From Porphyridium purpureum (Eukaryota; Rhodophyta; Bangiophyceae; Porphyridiales; Porphyridiaceae): a DNA stretch of 64,000 nt. Of the stretch, positions 55,963 to 64,000 are shown one piece after another. Below the pieces are notes generated by a model. It did no database searches. It saw nothing but the letters and a program-made list of their open reading frames with translations, and was not told where the DNA came from. The DNA is taken from contig VRMN01000001.1 of NCBI GenBank assembly GCA_008690995.1, forward strand, positions 620,001 to 684,000, written 5' to 3'. Each line of letters starts with the position of its first letter. Within the stretch, counting starts at the first letter, position 1. A program made the position numbers and the translations under genes.

Positions 55963-56728
55963 CCTACTCGTTTTGTGGATGAAATCAGTGGGCTAGCGGC
56001 AATTCGCCAGAATCATTTCATACGCGCGGTGGCGTTTTTCAAAACAACGCACGCCCATATGAAAAAAACGCACGTTTCTATATGAGGCGATATTGGGGAC
56101 AACACTTCTGTTTTCACTGTACCTCTGGTTTGACTTTGGTGGTGGTGTGTGACGAACACGCAAGCCGGGCTGTGACGCACGTCGCATGTGGTGTGGCCGC
56201 GAGTGTGGGACACGCAAGCGGTCGGAGAGGCAGAGGCAGAGGCATGGACAGTGGCGTGGACGTTGGGTTCCTGCAGCTGCGGCTCAACTGGCGTGCATCA
56301 TGCTCGGCTGGATCAACGAGGTGACGCGATTTCGTGACACGAAGATCTCGTGCCGCGGGTGGTTCCGCGCGCATTCGTGGTCAACCGAGCCGTCGCTGAG
56401 CATTTCGCATCACACGCCTGGACAGAAGCGGGTAGCAGCAAAGCAGCAGCAGAAACCGAGAACGCCGACAACAAGGCATTTTCCAGGAACGGCTGGGACT
56501 AGATGGAAAAACTGGAAGGTCGAGAAAGGATGGATAGAGCGAGAGAGAGAGAGAGACTGTATAAAGTTGCTCAACGACAGCGGCGTCGACAAGCAGGCAA
56601 GCAAGCGGCTGCGGCTCGTGCCGGGCGAGTTGCGGCTCAGGTCACAGCCCGAATGATGGCGCATTGAAAAGGCCGAAATCGCGTCTTTAAAATGTGTTCT
56701 TGAATACAAGGCGTTGCGCCAAGAGAAC

Positions 56729-56733
56729 CAGGG
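56729..56733. other. Target-site duplication, left copy (CAGGG)
   Basis: CAGGG here and at 62730-62734 flank the LTR element exactly and define its ends. Confidence 0.75.
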
Positions 56734-57538
56734 CATGGATTAAAAGTGTTCCGGTCCGAGAGACGCCCTGGGTGTACACCTAGAGGTACGGCGTCTCGGA
56801 ATTCTTTGAGGTACAGGGGCTTTTTCGCCCGCGTGGTTTTTTACCCTGTACCTCTGGTTTGTGCATTGTTGTCTTTCGCCCCGAGGAGCCGAAGTCGCGT
56901 GTCCGAGGGAAGCAGGAGCCGCTTGGCGGCCGGCCAGCACCCATTGAGCCGCTTGCTGACGTGGCTGGCTGTGGCTTCGTTCGTGGAACGAACGGAGGAA
57001 AGCCCAGCCTTTGGGAGAAATAATTTCTCCCTTCCGCGTCAAGGACAGCAAGGACGGCGGGGTATATAATGGGCGCGGGCCCGTGCGGTTCCCCGGATTT
57101 CTAGAGAGAAGAAGAAGAAGAGGCAAGGGAGTACGACACAGAGAATAAAGGAAGAGTTGTTCTTTGGTGTCGGGTGCCTGGGCGTGGTCGTCGGAAGGCG
57201 TGGGGCCTTTTGCTGAGCCTGTGTAGCAGAGCCAGCAGCACATCGTGTCTGGGGGGTTTCGGTGCTCTTGGAGCACTGAAGGCAGACGGCGGCTTTGTCC
57301 GTTACGACACCCTGCCCCTGTCGAGACCGGTGCTGTCTGTGCCGACGCGAAAGGCAATAGTAGAGGCCCTATACGTTGGATTTTCCACGCCCCGGGTATT
57401 CGTCGTCTGTGTTGTGTGCGTCGTGTGGTTGTGTTCTCTGTGCTGTGTGCGTCGTGTTGCTGGGGTTCGGTCATCTGAGAAGGGTTGTGTCATCCGGGTT
57501 CGTGCGCTTGTCATCATCAAGCGTGCGAGAATTTAAAG
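56734..57538 (+). repeat. 5' LTR
   Basis: The 805-bp repeat starts CATGGATTAAAAG and ends GAGAATTTAAAG. It is almost identical to the 3' LTR, indicating recent insertion. A TATATAA box at 57063-57069 probably drives the element's transcript. A CTGTACC motif is at 56846, matching the host promoter hexamer. Confidence 0.93.
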
Positions 57539-57556
57539 TGGTATCATCGCATCGGC
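57539..57556 (+). other. Primer-binding site
   Basis: TGGTATCA directly follows the 5' LTR, the usual complement of the 3' end of initiator methionine tRNA in copia-type elements. Only the first eight or so bases fit the common form. Confidence 0.7.
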
Positions 57557-57560
57557 GAAG

Positions 57561-58517
57561 ATGGATTCTGAGGGAATGGACGTGCAGGGCCTGCAGGGCG
57601 GCGCGTCGTGGATTGAAGCTTTCAACCAGCTTCATGCTCGTATCGGAGGACAAGAAATGATGATTGTGCAGCTGCAGGAGGGAAATCGCCTCTTGCAGGA
57701 GATGCTGCAGAATGTGATGCATCAGGCATCTGTGTCAGCTGGTCCCGGCGAAACGGAAAGGACCGTTGCATCGCTGATTGGACGCAGCTTGAGGAAATAC
57801 GACGGACAGCGCGACAAACTCGTTGTGAACGAGTGGTTGTCGAGGATGAAGCAAGACTTGGACATGTGCATGCCAGCTGGAGCGCTGGAGTCTCAGAAGG
57901 TGATCGTAGCGTCGCGCTTCTTTGAGAAGGATGCCGCGCTGTTGTGGGCAGCTCGCCCTGAGGAACAGAGGATGGCACTGGCCGAGTCCGGTTGGAATGC
58001 GTTCGCGAACTTCGTGCGGACGGCATTTGAGCCGCCGCAGGCATACCTGACTGCTCGAACGAACTTGTATCAGCTGAAGCAGGGCAAGATGACTGTTGCT
58101 GAGTTTGAGCAGCGCCTGAGGATGGTGGCCCTGTCAGTGGATAGTGTGACGGATGCCGAGCTCAACACCATCTTCACTCTCGGCCTGAAGGAGAAGCTTC
58201 GCCTTGAGGTGGCGCGTCAGGACACGAAGACGCTGGAAGAGTCGCTGAGGGCGGCGTTGGCTGCGGAGCAGGTTGGTAGGTTTGGAGGAGACATGAGGGA
58301 GGCTTTTCATGGCGCCTCTAGTCCAAACTACCGGAACAGCTCGTCGTATGCCGGGACGGCGCCAATGGATTTGGGCGTCGTGGAGAAACGCCAGCCGGAG
58401 AAGCGCAAGCATGCGGACATGGGCAAAGTCAGATGCTACCATTGCGGGCAGCGCGGCCACATCAAACCCAATTGCCCAAAGCGGAATGGGCACTTGGCGG
58501 GAGGCCCGGGAAACTAA
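57561..58517 (+). CDS. Gag protein of the LTR element
   Basis: The 318-residue Gag has an N-terminal Gln-rich helical region, a capsid-like retrotransposon Gag domain (around residues 75-230; YQLKQGKMTVAEFEQRLRMV), and near its end a nucleocapsid zinc knuckle CYHCGQRGHIKPNC of the CCHC type. It overlaps the Pol frame by 85 nt in a different phase, so Pol is probably made by frameshifting or internal initiation, both known in LTR elements. Confidence 0.9.
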   Translation: MDSEGMDVQGLQGGASWIEAFNQLHARIGGQEMMIVQLQEGNRLLQEMLQNVMHQASVSAGPGETERTVASLIGRSLRKYDGQRDKLVVNEWLSRMKQDLDMCMPAGALESQKVIVASRFFEKDAALLWAARPEEQRMALAESGWNAFANFVRTAFEPPQAYLTARTNLYQLKQGKMTVAEFEQRLRMVALSVDSVTDAELNTIFTLGLKEKLRLEVARQDTKTLEESLRAALAAEQVGRFGGDMREAFHGASSPNYRNSSSYAGTAPMDLGVVEKRQPEKRKHADMGKVRCYHCGQRGHIKPNCPKRNGHLAGGPGN

Positions 58518-61500
58518 AACCTCGAGGGAGAAGTTGGGAGGTGCACTCGAGGGGAACGGAACCTCCCGGGATGGGCTTTGTAGGTGAGGTCTGGCGCGCT
58601 GATGCGGCGTCGAGGTTGCTCTACAAGCGTGGAACTTTAGATGGCGAGTCTGTCCAATTTCTGGTGGACAGCGGAGCATCGCACAATTTTCTTGGATCTC
58701 GCTTTGTCGGCAGATTTGAAGGGCCCGAGAACGGAATGGTCAAGCTTGCGGGTGGGCAAAGTGTCTCAGTGCATGGCCCGGTGTTGAAGCATGTTGATCT
58801 TGGGTTCTGGAAAGGGCCGGTCAAGTTTTATGTCGGGCCTCTGCAAATGGATTCAATTCTCGGGTGGGACTGGCTGAGTCGCGTGAACCCGAGGATTGAT
58901 TGGCAGAGGGGTTCGATGGACTTGGAACTTGAAAATGTGGAAGATTGTGCGATGGTAAATGTCGTGGACGCTCTTTCCGAGTCAAGCGGAAATCAAGCGT
59001 ACGATGGAGAAGAGGAGAGTGCCAGTGAAGAGGTCGAAGGAAAGATGGCCGGGATGGAACATGCGTTGACTCACATGCCGATGCGGGATGATTGTGAGAC
59101 GTGTGTTGTGGCCAAGATCAAGAGCCGACCAGCAAGAAGGCTGGAGAAGGACTTGTCCACTTTGTCGTTCAATGACGAAGTTGGGATCGACCTGGTGGAG
59201 CCCGGACGTAACGTGGAAGCCATCGATGGAGCGAAGTACATACTGACGCACATCGATAGAGCGACGAGGTGGGCCACACTGGCAGGATTGAGAGCCAAAA
59301 CGCATACGGCGGTTGCTGAAGCTTGGACAAGCGTGCAAGCCGGGCGAGGATGGCCAAAGGTACTGAGGACAGATGATGGAAACGAGTTCAGGGGAAATGT
59401 GAGCAATTTGGTACGGGAGAATCTCGTGAAGCATGAGATTGGGGTCCCACATAGACCGAATAGCCACGCTGAACAGGAACGTTTCCATCATACTTTGAAT
59501 CAGGGGGTACGAGCAAATCTCCTGCAGTCTGGGCTGGGAAAGCGGTGGTTTTTGCATGCCGCTCAGCATTTCGTCTTCATGTTCAATCGGCTGCACCCAG
59601 ACAAGAGGTCTGGGAAGTCTCCGTATGAAATGAGGTACGGTGAGAGATGGAAGCGGGGGAAGGTAGCAGTACCATTTGGGTGCAAGGTGGTTTTCAAGAA
59701 TGATCAACCTGAGAACAAGTATGCACCCAGAGGAAAGATTGGAGTCCTTGTTGGAGTTGCGGAGCATCCGCTGGCAATCTGGGTCCTTCCTCAGGAGGAG
59801 TGGACGAGTGCGGCACCGAGGCTGACTCGCACTCAGGACTTCAAGGCGTTCCCTGAAGTGTTTCCAATGCGGACTTTGGAAACAAGGGATGACGAGGAGG
59901 TCTCGGCACGTGAGGGTGAAATCGACTTTCACTCTAGGCAGGAAGAACCGGATAGTCAAGAGACTATGGTGTTGCCTACGAATACGGCCGAGGCGCGTGT
60001 GTCCGGGAACTTGGAGGAGGACGTTCCCCTACCTATTGGAAGAAGGGGGAAACGAAAACCCAGTGTAGCTTGGAGCCGGGAAGAGGATCAGGCCATCATG
60101 GATGGCTTACGGCTCTTTGGCTGGGGGAAGTGGGAAAGAACTCTGCAAGAATACAAGGCAGTGTTTCGCAATTCAAGAAACGGAAAGGATGTGCGAGCCC
60201 GGGCCCATAATATGGGCCTCTCGGAGGAAAATTGGAAGCAACGCACAGGAGTTGCTCCAGAAACACCGCAATTGAACTTGACAACTTTGTTGCAGACGAG
60301 CCAAGCTCTAGCTTCTTCGGCTGGAAGAGAAGCCATGCAAAAAGAAGTGGACTTGATGATCCGATTCAAGGTATGGGATGAGCAACCTATTTCAAGGGAA
60401 GAAGCTCTCAAGGTCCCAGGCGCACGATTTGTGCGGACACACTTTATATTCGGATTGAAGTTCGCTGAGCTTCCGGAGGAGTTTCGCAAGGTCAAGTGTC
60501 GGCTTGTTGCTGGTGGAAATAGGATTTGGGATGCCTCAGGGAAGGTCACTCAGGATGTGTTTGACTATGAGGTGCCCGCGGGCCTGTCTGCAATCAGAAT
60601 GCTGATAGCTTTGGCCGCGATCCTGGGATTGAAAATCGTGTCGTTCGATGTGACGTCGGCGTACTTACACGCTGACTTGTCAGGACCACCGACGTTTGCC
60701 ATGTTGCCCCGTCACGTTCCAGGAGGAGGTGATGGACTTGTCGTTCGCTTAAGGAGGGCGCTTTATGGCTTACCAAGAAGCGGGTCTGACTTTTCCATCG
60801 ATGCCCGCAGAAGACTTCAAAAGTTCGGGTGGGATTTGATTCACGGCGAGAAGAACGTATACGTGAAAAAGATGGCGGGAAGTGCATCTGTTGCACTCTT
60901 GGCCTTGTATGTCGACGATGACCTGCTCGCGTGTGCCGAGAAGGATCGGGGTGAGATATTTCGAGAGTTGAGGTCAGAGTTCCTCATTGAGAAGGAGCCA
61001 GAAGTCCTCTCGGAAGGAGCCCCGTTAAGGTTCCTAGGTCTCATGATCTCGGAGTCGGCGACACGGTTTTCGTTGGATCATGATCACTACCAAACCTTGG
61101 TGGTGAAGGAATTTGAAGAAGAGCTTGGGCAGGTGCTGCGAGCAGTGAAGTCACCAGGCGAGAAGATGAATGCTGACGCTGTATTGGATGTTCAAGTCGA
61201 ACATGGGCATCTGAAAATACGCGAGCATGTTGGGAGGCTGCTGTGGTTGGCCAGGACGGTCAGACCGGATATCTCCTACGCAGTTGGAGTGGTGGCTCGG
61301 TATGTGGATAGCTGGAACGTCGCAGCTGAGAGACTCCTGGTTCGCGTCATGCAATACTTGAAGGTTCCTCGTGAGCCACTTGAGTATTTGCGGATGACGT
61401 CATTGAAGGTCGGTGACGTAAGCGTCTTGGGCTATGCTGATGCCGACTTTGCTGGATGCCCGGAAACGCGCAAGTCAACGTCTGGAAGAGTGACGTACTT

Positions 61501-61933
61501 GGTCGCGGGTGGAAACAAGTATCTGGTCGATTGGAGCTCCAGAAGGCAACGCTTTGTTAGCTCTTCGACCTCTGAGTCTGAGATGGCCGCTCTGGAAGAA
61601 ACGGTGCAGTTATCTTTGTTTCCGGCATTGTCGTTTCTTCGAAGCGTGCAGGAGGGGGATTATGCGTTGACCCTGCTTTGTGATAGTCAAGTTGTTCTCC
61701 GTGCGGTCGAGATGGGATATTCGCCAAAGTTGCATCACATGGCAGTAACCAGAGCCACGGACTTGGCGTGGATACACCAAATTTGCGAGAAGCAGAAGTT
61801 GGTGACATTGGAGTATGTGAGGACGGGAGAAAACGTGTCCGACTTGATGACAAAGCCTTTGTTTCCGGAAGGTCACATCAGGTGTTGGAACATGTTACGC
61901 GTCCCTCAGATCGGAAGGAGGAGCATGGATTAA
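58433..61933 (+). CDS. Pol polyprotein of the LTR element (PR-IN-[Myb]-RT-RH)
   Basis: The 1166-residue frame contains, in order, an aspartic protease (FLVDSGASHNF), and a His/Cys zinc region (HALTHMPMRDDCETC). The integrase core follows, with GIDLVEPG, RTDDGNEF and NSHAEQER. A Myb/SANT-like segment lies near residues 545-600. Reverse transcriptase has SFDVTSAYLHADL, LRRALYGLPRSGSDF and LYVDDDLLAC, and copia-type RNase H has GYADADFAGCPETRKSTSGR and SSTSESEMAALEE. The frame ends a few codons inside the 3' LTR. It appears whole. Confidence 0.93.
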   Translation: MLPLRAARPHQTQLPKAEWALGGRPGKLKPRGRSWEVHSRGTEPPGMGFVGEVWRADAASRLLYKRGTLDGESVQFLVDSGASHNFLGSRFVGRFEGPENGMVKLAGGQSVSVHGPVLKHVDLGFWKGPVKFYVGPLQMDSILGWDWLSRVNPRIDWQRGSMDLELENVEDCAMVNVVDALSESSGNQAYDGEEESASEEVEGKMAGMEHALTHMPMRDDCETCVVAKIKSRPARRLEKDLSTLSFNDEVGIDLVEPGRNVEAIDGAKYILTHIDRATRWATLAGLRAKTHTAVAEAWTSVQAGRGWPKVLRTDDGNEFRGNVSNLVRENLVKHEIGVPHRPNSHAEQERFHHTLNQGVRANLLQSGLGKRWFLHAAQHFVFMFNRLHPDKRSGKSPYEMRYGERWKRGKVAVPFGCKVVFKNDQPENKYAPRGKIGVLVGVAEHPLAIWVLPQEEWTSAAPRLTRTQDFKAFPEVFPMRTLETRDDEEVSAREGEIDFHSRQEEPDSQETMVLPTNTAEARVSGNLEEDVPLPIGRRGKRKPSVAWSREEDQAIMDGLRLFGWGKWERTLQEYKAVFRNSRNGKDVRARAHNMGLSEENWKQRTGVAPETPQLNLTTLLQTSQALASSAGREAMQKEVDLMIRFKVWDEQPISREEALKVPGARFVRTHFIFGLKFAELPEEFRKVKCRLVAGGNRIWDASGKVTQDVFDYEVPAGLSAIRMLIALAAILGLKIVSFDVTSAYLHADLSGPPTFAMLPRHVPGGGDGLVVRLRRALYGLPRSGSDFSIDARRRLQKFGWDLIHGEKNVYVKKMAGSASVALLALYVDDDLLACAEKDRGEIFRELRSEFLIEKEPEVLSEGAPLRFLGLMISESATRFSLDHDHYQTLVVKEFEEELGQVLRAVKSPGEKMNADAVLDVQVEHGHLKIREHVGRLLWLARTVRPDISYAVGVVARYVDSWNVAAERLLVRVMQYLKVPREPLEYLRMTSLKVGDVSVLGYADADFAGCPETRKSTSGRVTYLVAGGNKYLVDWSSRRQRFVSSSTSESEMAALEETVQLSLFPALSFLRSVQEGDYALTLLCDSQVVLRAVEMGYSPKLHHMAVTRATDLAWIHQICEKQKLVTLEYVRTGENVSDLMTKPLFPEGHIRCWNMLRVPQIGRRSMD
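60062..60232 (+). other. Myb/SANT-like domain inside Pol
   Basis: The segment reads AWSREEDQAIMDGLRLFGWG and KWERTLQEYKAVFRNSRNGK followed by DVRARAHNM. The two Trp residues 20 apart, the acidic first helix, G-x-GKW and the basic third helix fit the Myb/SANT pattern, and the last helix recalls the telobox of telomere-binding Myb proteins. It lies between integrase and reverse transcriptase. Confidence 0.7.
61913..61923 (+). other. Polypurine tract
   Basis: GGAAGGAGGAG directly abuts the 3' LTR, the expected position for priming plus-strand DNA synthesis. It supports the chosen LTR start. Confidence 0.75.
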
Positions 61934-62729
61934 AAGTGTTCCGGTCCGAGAGACGCCCTGGGTGTACACCTAGAGGTACGGCGTCTCGGAATTCTTTGAG
62001 GTACAGGGGCTTTTTCGCCCGCGTGGTTTTTTACCCTGTACCTCTGGTTTGTGCATTGTTGTCTTTCGCCCCGAGGAGCCGAAGTCGCGTGTCCGAGGGA
62101 AGCAGGAGCCGCTTGGCGGCCGGCCAGCACCCATTGAGCCGCTTGCTGACGTGGCTGGCTGTGGCTTCGTTCTGTGGAACGAACGGAGGAAAGCCCAGCC
62201 TTTGGGAGAAATAATTTCTCCCTTCCGCGTCAAGGACAGCAAGGACGGCGGGGTATATAATGGGCGCGGGCCCGTGCGGTTCCCCGGATTTCTAGAGAGA
62301 AGAAGAAGAAGAGGCAAGGGAGTACGACACAGAGAATAAAGGAAGAGTTGTTCTTTGGTGTCGGGTGCCTGGGCGTGGTCGTCGGAAGGCGTGGGGCCTT
62401 TTGCTGAGCCTGTGTAGCAGAGCCAGCAGCACATCGTGTCTGGGGGGTTTCGGTGCTCTTGGAGCACTGAAGGCAGACGGCGGCTTTGTCCGTTACGACA
62501 CCCTGCCCCTGTCGAGACCGGTGCTGTCTGTGCCGACGCGAAGGGCAATAGTAGAGGCCCTATACGTTGGATTTTCCACGCCCCGGGTATTCGTCGTCTG
62601 TGTTGTGTGCGTCGTGTGGTTGTGTTCTCTGTGCTGTGTGCGTCGTGTTGCTGGGGTTCGGTCATCTGAGAAGGGTTGTGTCATCCGGGTTCGTGCGCTT
62701 GTCATCATCAAGCGTGCGAGAATTTAAAG
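61924..62729 (+). repeat. 3' LTR
   Basis: The 806-bp repeat is a near-identical copy of the 5' LTR. Its own TATATAA box, near 62254, lies about 550 bp upstream of the proteasome start codon in the same direction, so it could contribute to that gene's transcription. Confidence 0.93.
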
Positions 62730-62734
62730 CAGGG
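62730..62734. other. Target-site duplication, right copy (CAGGG)
   Basis: This matches the left copy at 56729-56733. Confidence 0.75.
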
Positions 62735-62740
62735 TTTAAA

Positions 62741-62746
62741 CTGTAC
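62741..62746 (+). promoter_or_regulatory. CTGTAC motif of the proteasome beta-1 gene
   Basis: The motif, in ACTGTACC context, lies 60 bp before the start codon and only 11 bp downstream of the LTR end. It remains on the gene side of the insertion. Confidence 0.35.
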
Positions 62747-62805
62747 CTCCACTGTTGGGTGTTCTGTATTTTCACCAGCAGGGCAACGCGGCTGAGAAGT
62801 TGGCG

Positions 62806-63543
62806 ATGGATGGAGGGATAGGGCAGGGGAAGAAGGGCGAGAAGGGTGAGTGTTGTGAATCGTTGGTCGGAGTCAAGATGAGCGCGGAGCTCATGGAGCT
62901 GGCCAGCATGGACTGGACAAACACAGAGCACATGATGGGAACGACGATCATGGCGACGGCGTTCGACGGCGGTGTGGTGATGGGTGCGGACTCCCGGACA
63001 ACAACTGGCTCGTACATTGCGAATCGCGTCAGCGATAAAATCACCCCGATCACAGACAAGGTGTGGTGCTGCCGTTCCGGATCAGCAGCCGATACCCAGG
63101 CGATCTCGGATTACGTGCGGCTCTACACCGCCCAGCACGCCATCGAGCTGGGCCAGGAGCCGCGCGTCAAGACGGTGGCAAATTTATTCAGAGAAATCTG
63201 CTACTCAAATAAGGCGAATCTGATGGCCGGGATCATCTGCGCCGGCTGGGACCAGTTCAGCGGCGGCCAGGTCTACAACATTACGCTCGGGGGTAGCTGC
63301 GTGCAGCAGCCATTCTCGATTGGCGGCTCTGGTTCGACCTACATCTACGGGTACTGCGACTCGAACTTTCGCGAGAATATGACGCGCGACGAGTGCGTCG
63401 AGTTTGTTAAGCACGCTCTCGCGCTCGCTATGGCGCGCGATGGCTCAAGCGGCGGTGTGATCCGCATGGTGATCATTGACTCGTCCGGTGTGCAAAAAGT
63501 GTTTATTCCAGGAGACAAGCTCCCGATGGCATGGCAGGGATAA
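62806..63543 (+). CDS. PSMB6: 20S proteasome beta-1 subunit (PSMB6-type, caspase-like)
   Basis: Beta-1 is the subunit of the 20S core that cleaves after acidic residues. The first ATG at 62806 gives 245 residues; [10 protein letters not shown] at 62878 is an alternative start. Autoprocessing before Thr in [15 protein letters not shown] would release a propeptide of 45 (or 21) residues. In the mature chain the active Thr1, Asp17 (GADSR) and Lys33 (VSDK) are present with correct spacing, followed by [20 protein letters not shown] and [16 protein letters not shown] and [20 protein letters not shown]. This pattern is specific to beta-1. The LTR element ends 76 bp upstream of the start codon, so 5' control of this essential gene may have changed recently. 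Confidence 0.95.
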   Translation: MDGGIGQGKKGEKGECCESLVGVKMSAELMELASMDWTNTEHMMGTTIMATAFDGGVVMGADSRTTTGSYIANRVSDKITPITDKVWCCRSGSAADTQAISDYVRLYTAQHAIELGQEPRVKTVANLFREICYSNKANLMAGIICAGWDQFSGGQVYNITLGGSCVQQPFSIGGSGSTYIYGYCDSNFRENMTRDECVEFVKHALALAMARDGSSGGVIRMVIIDSSGVQKVFIPGDKLPMAWQG

Positions 63544-63796
63544 GATGCGGCTCGTATTTAGAGCTCAGAAGTGTCACGTAAAGAAGCAACTCGGTTTTTC
63601 TGACGAATTCAGGCGCAGGAAATGATACTCTGTGCGTCATGACTTGTTTTCGGAAGCACCACCGCTACTGATCAAGAACTGGACCACGGTCGAGATGTCC
63701 ATCCTCACTGAAGGGACAACGAGACACGCACGGCGGAAGCGGATCAAGCCTGTACCTTCTTGAAATGATGATTCGGTTGAGCAAAGCGGCCTGGCA

Positions 63797-64000
63797 TTAA
63801 AAACATTCGCGCGGTCGGATGGGCATGCACAAGTTGTAAAACGAATTAGGTACAAAAAGGTCTGCTGTCTTCCAGCCGCACCAGCCCTTCTCAAGGATCA
63901 CTTTCTCATCCTCCTGCCCGATGTAATGCGGATCCAAGATCAGAAATTGTGTCTTTCCCGTCGTGTGGTCAAAGCTGACACCAAGAAGCGTGTACGCAAG
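63797..64000 (-). CDS. UFM1-specific protease, C-terminal part (cut by window edge)
   Basis: UfSP enzymes are cysteine proteases that mature UFM1 and remove it from targets. Only the last 67 codons lie in the window; the gene continues to the right. [20 protein letters not shown], then [29 protein letters not shown] and [10 protein letters not shown] closely follow the UfSP1/2 C-terminus. The DPH motif holds the catalytic Asp and His; the Cys would be upstream. It converges on the proteasome gene. Confidence 0.85.
   Translation of the reverse strand, partial: LAYTLLGVSFDHTTGKTQFLILDPHYIGQEDEKVILEKGWCGWKTADLFVPNSFYNLCMPIRPRECF

Larger units (their letters stand above)
55766..56733. other. Spacer upstream of the LTR element, ancestral 5' region of the proteasome gene
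   Basis: CTGTAC motifs lie at 55926 and 55957 (probably serving the leftward kinase gene) and at 56117. Before the element arrived, the right part would have continued directly into the sequence at 62730, so it probably holds the upstream promoter of the proteasome gene. A 119-codon frame from 56300 is not recognised as a gene. Confidence 0.45.
56734..62729 (+). mobile_element. LTR retrotransposon of copia (Pseudoviridae) gene order, looks whole
   Basis: The 6.0-kb element has two near-identical LTRs, a 5-bp target duplication, a primer-binding site, a polypurine tract, and two long frames: Gag and Pol. Pol order is protease, integrase, reverse transcriptase, RNase H, which defines copia order. 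The LTRs differ at only about two positions, so it is young. Gag and the protease motif (DSGASHNF) look more like those of Ty3-type elements than classic copia, and a Myb/SANT-like domain lies within Pol. Inserted in the sense orientation just upstream of the proteasome beta-1 gene. Confidence 0.95.

Noticed and set aside
56300-56656. 119-codon frame starting MLGWINEVTRFRD before the LTR element
   Set aside because: Low-complexity, basic, no family, and lies in what should be the promoter of the proteasome gene. Its apparent continuation toward the LTR is probably chance.
58982-59959. 325-codon minus-strand frame inside the LTR element
   Set aside because: Antisense to Pol, where protease and integrase motifs are on the plus strand.

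Overview
The window is a gene-dense stretch of a nuclear genome from a unicellular photosynthetic eukaryote, most likely a red microalga of the Porphyridium type. That assignment is an inference. It rests on nearly all genes being single uninterrupted frames, short spacers, roughly balanced to moderately high GC, and several proteins with plastid-type N-terminal extensions. In addition, the CLC protein carries a Thr at the inner proton-glutamate site, as described for the red alga Cyanidioschyzon. Only one gene, the Hikeshi homologue, clearly needs splicing. Many reading frames stay open well upstream of the first ATG; I chose the first ATG that gives a sensible family length.

Layout. 0.8-9 kb: a small unknown protein, an NADPH thioredoxin reductase, two head-to-head MgtC-family membrane proteins, a Cys-rich AT-hook protein, an Fcf2 rRNA-processing factor and an unknown membrane protein. 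9-16.3 kb: CCDC47-like ER protein, a SLAC1/TehA-type anion channel, an organellar uS19 ribosomal protein, a DUF676 lipase and phosphomannomutase. 17-28 kb: a MATE transporter, Sec24, a CLC protein, an APH-like small-molecule kinase and a long coiled-coil protein. 29.3-33 kb: uracil-DNA glycosylase with a PIP box, a spliced Hikeshi homologue, and divergent histones H2A (with an SQEL tail) and H2B. 33.4-41.4 kb: Spt5, Cdc27/APC3 and ALG9. 41.4-43.6 kb is an unresolved 2.3-kb stretch. 43.6-55.8 kb: glucose-6-phosphate isomerase, an exportin-T-like karyopherin, an EF-hand protein, a secreted degenerate JmjC-like protein, Rpb4 and a CAMK-like kinase. 56.7-62.7 kb: a young, whole-looking LTR retrotransposon of copia gene order, inserted just upstream of the proteasome beta-1 subunit gene. 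The right edge cuts a UFM1-specific protease gene.

Most genes are unrelated housekeeping functions; there are no operons. Functional pairs sharing a spacer are H2A/H2B, the two MgtC paralogues, and Sec24/CLC. PMM and ALG9 both serve N-glycan synthesis but are 23 kb apart.

The most interesting signals are: (1) an identical 24-nt hairpin-forming element about 150 nt downstream of both histone stop codons, resembling a histone 3' processing signal of a new type; (2) a Myb/SANT-like domain embedded in the Pol polyprotein of the LTR element between integrase and reverse transcriptase; (3) insertion of that element into the proteasome gene's 5' region; (4) a recurring CTGTAC promoter motif, sometimes in tandem arrays, which also occurs in the LTR; (5) a secreted JmjC-fold protein that lacks its metal ligands.
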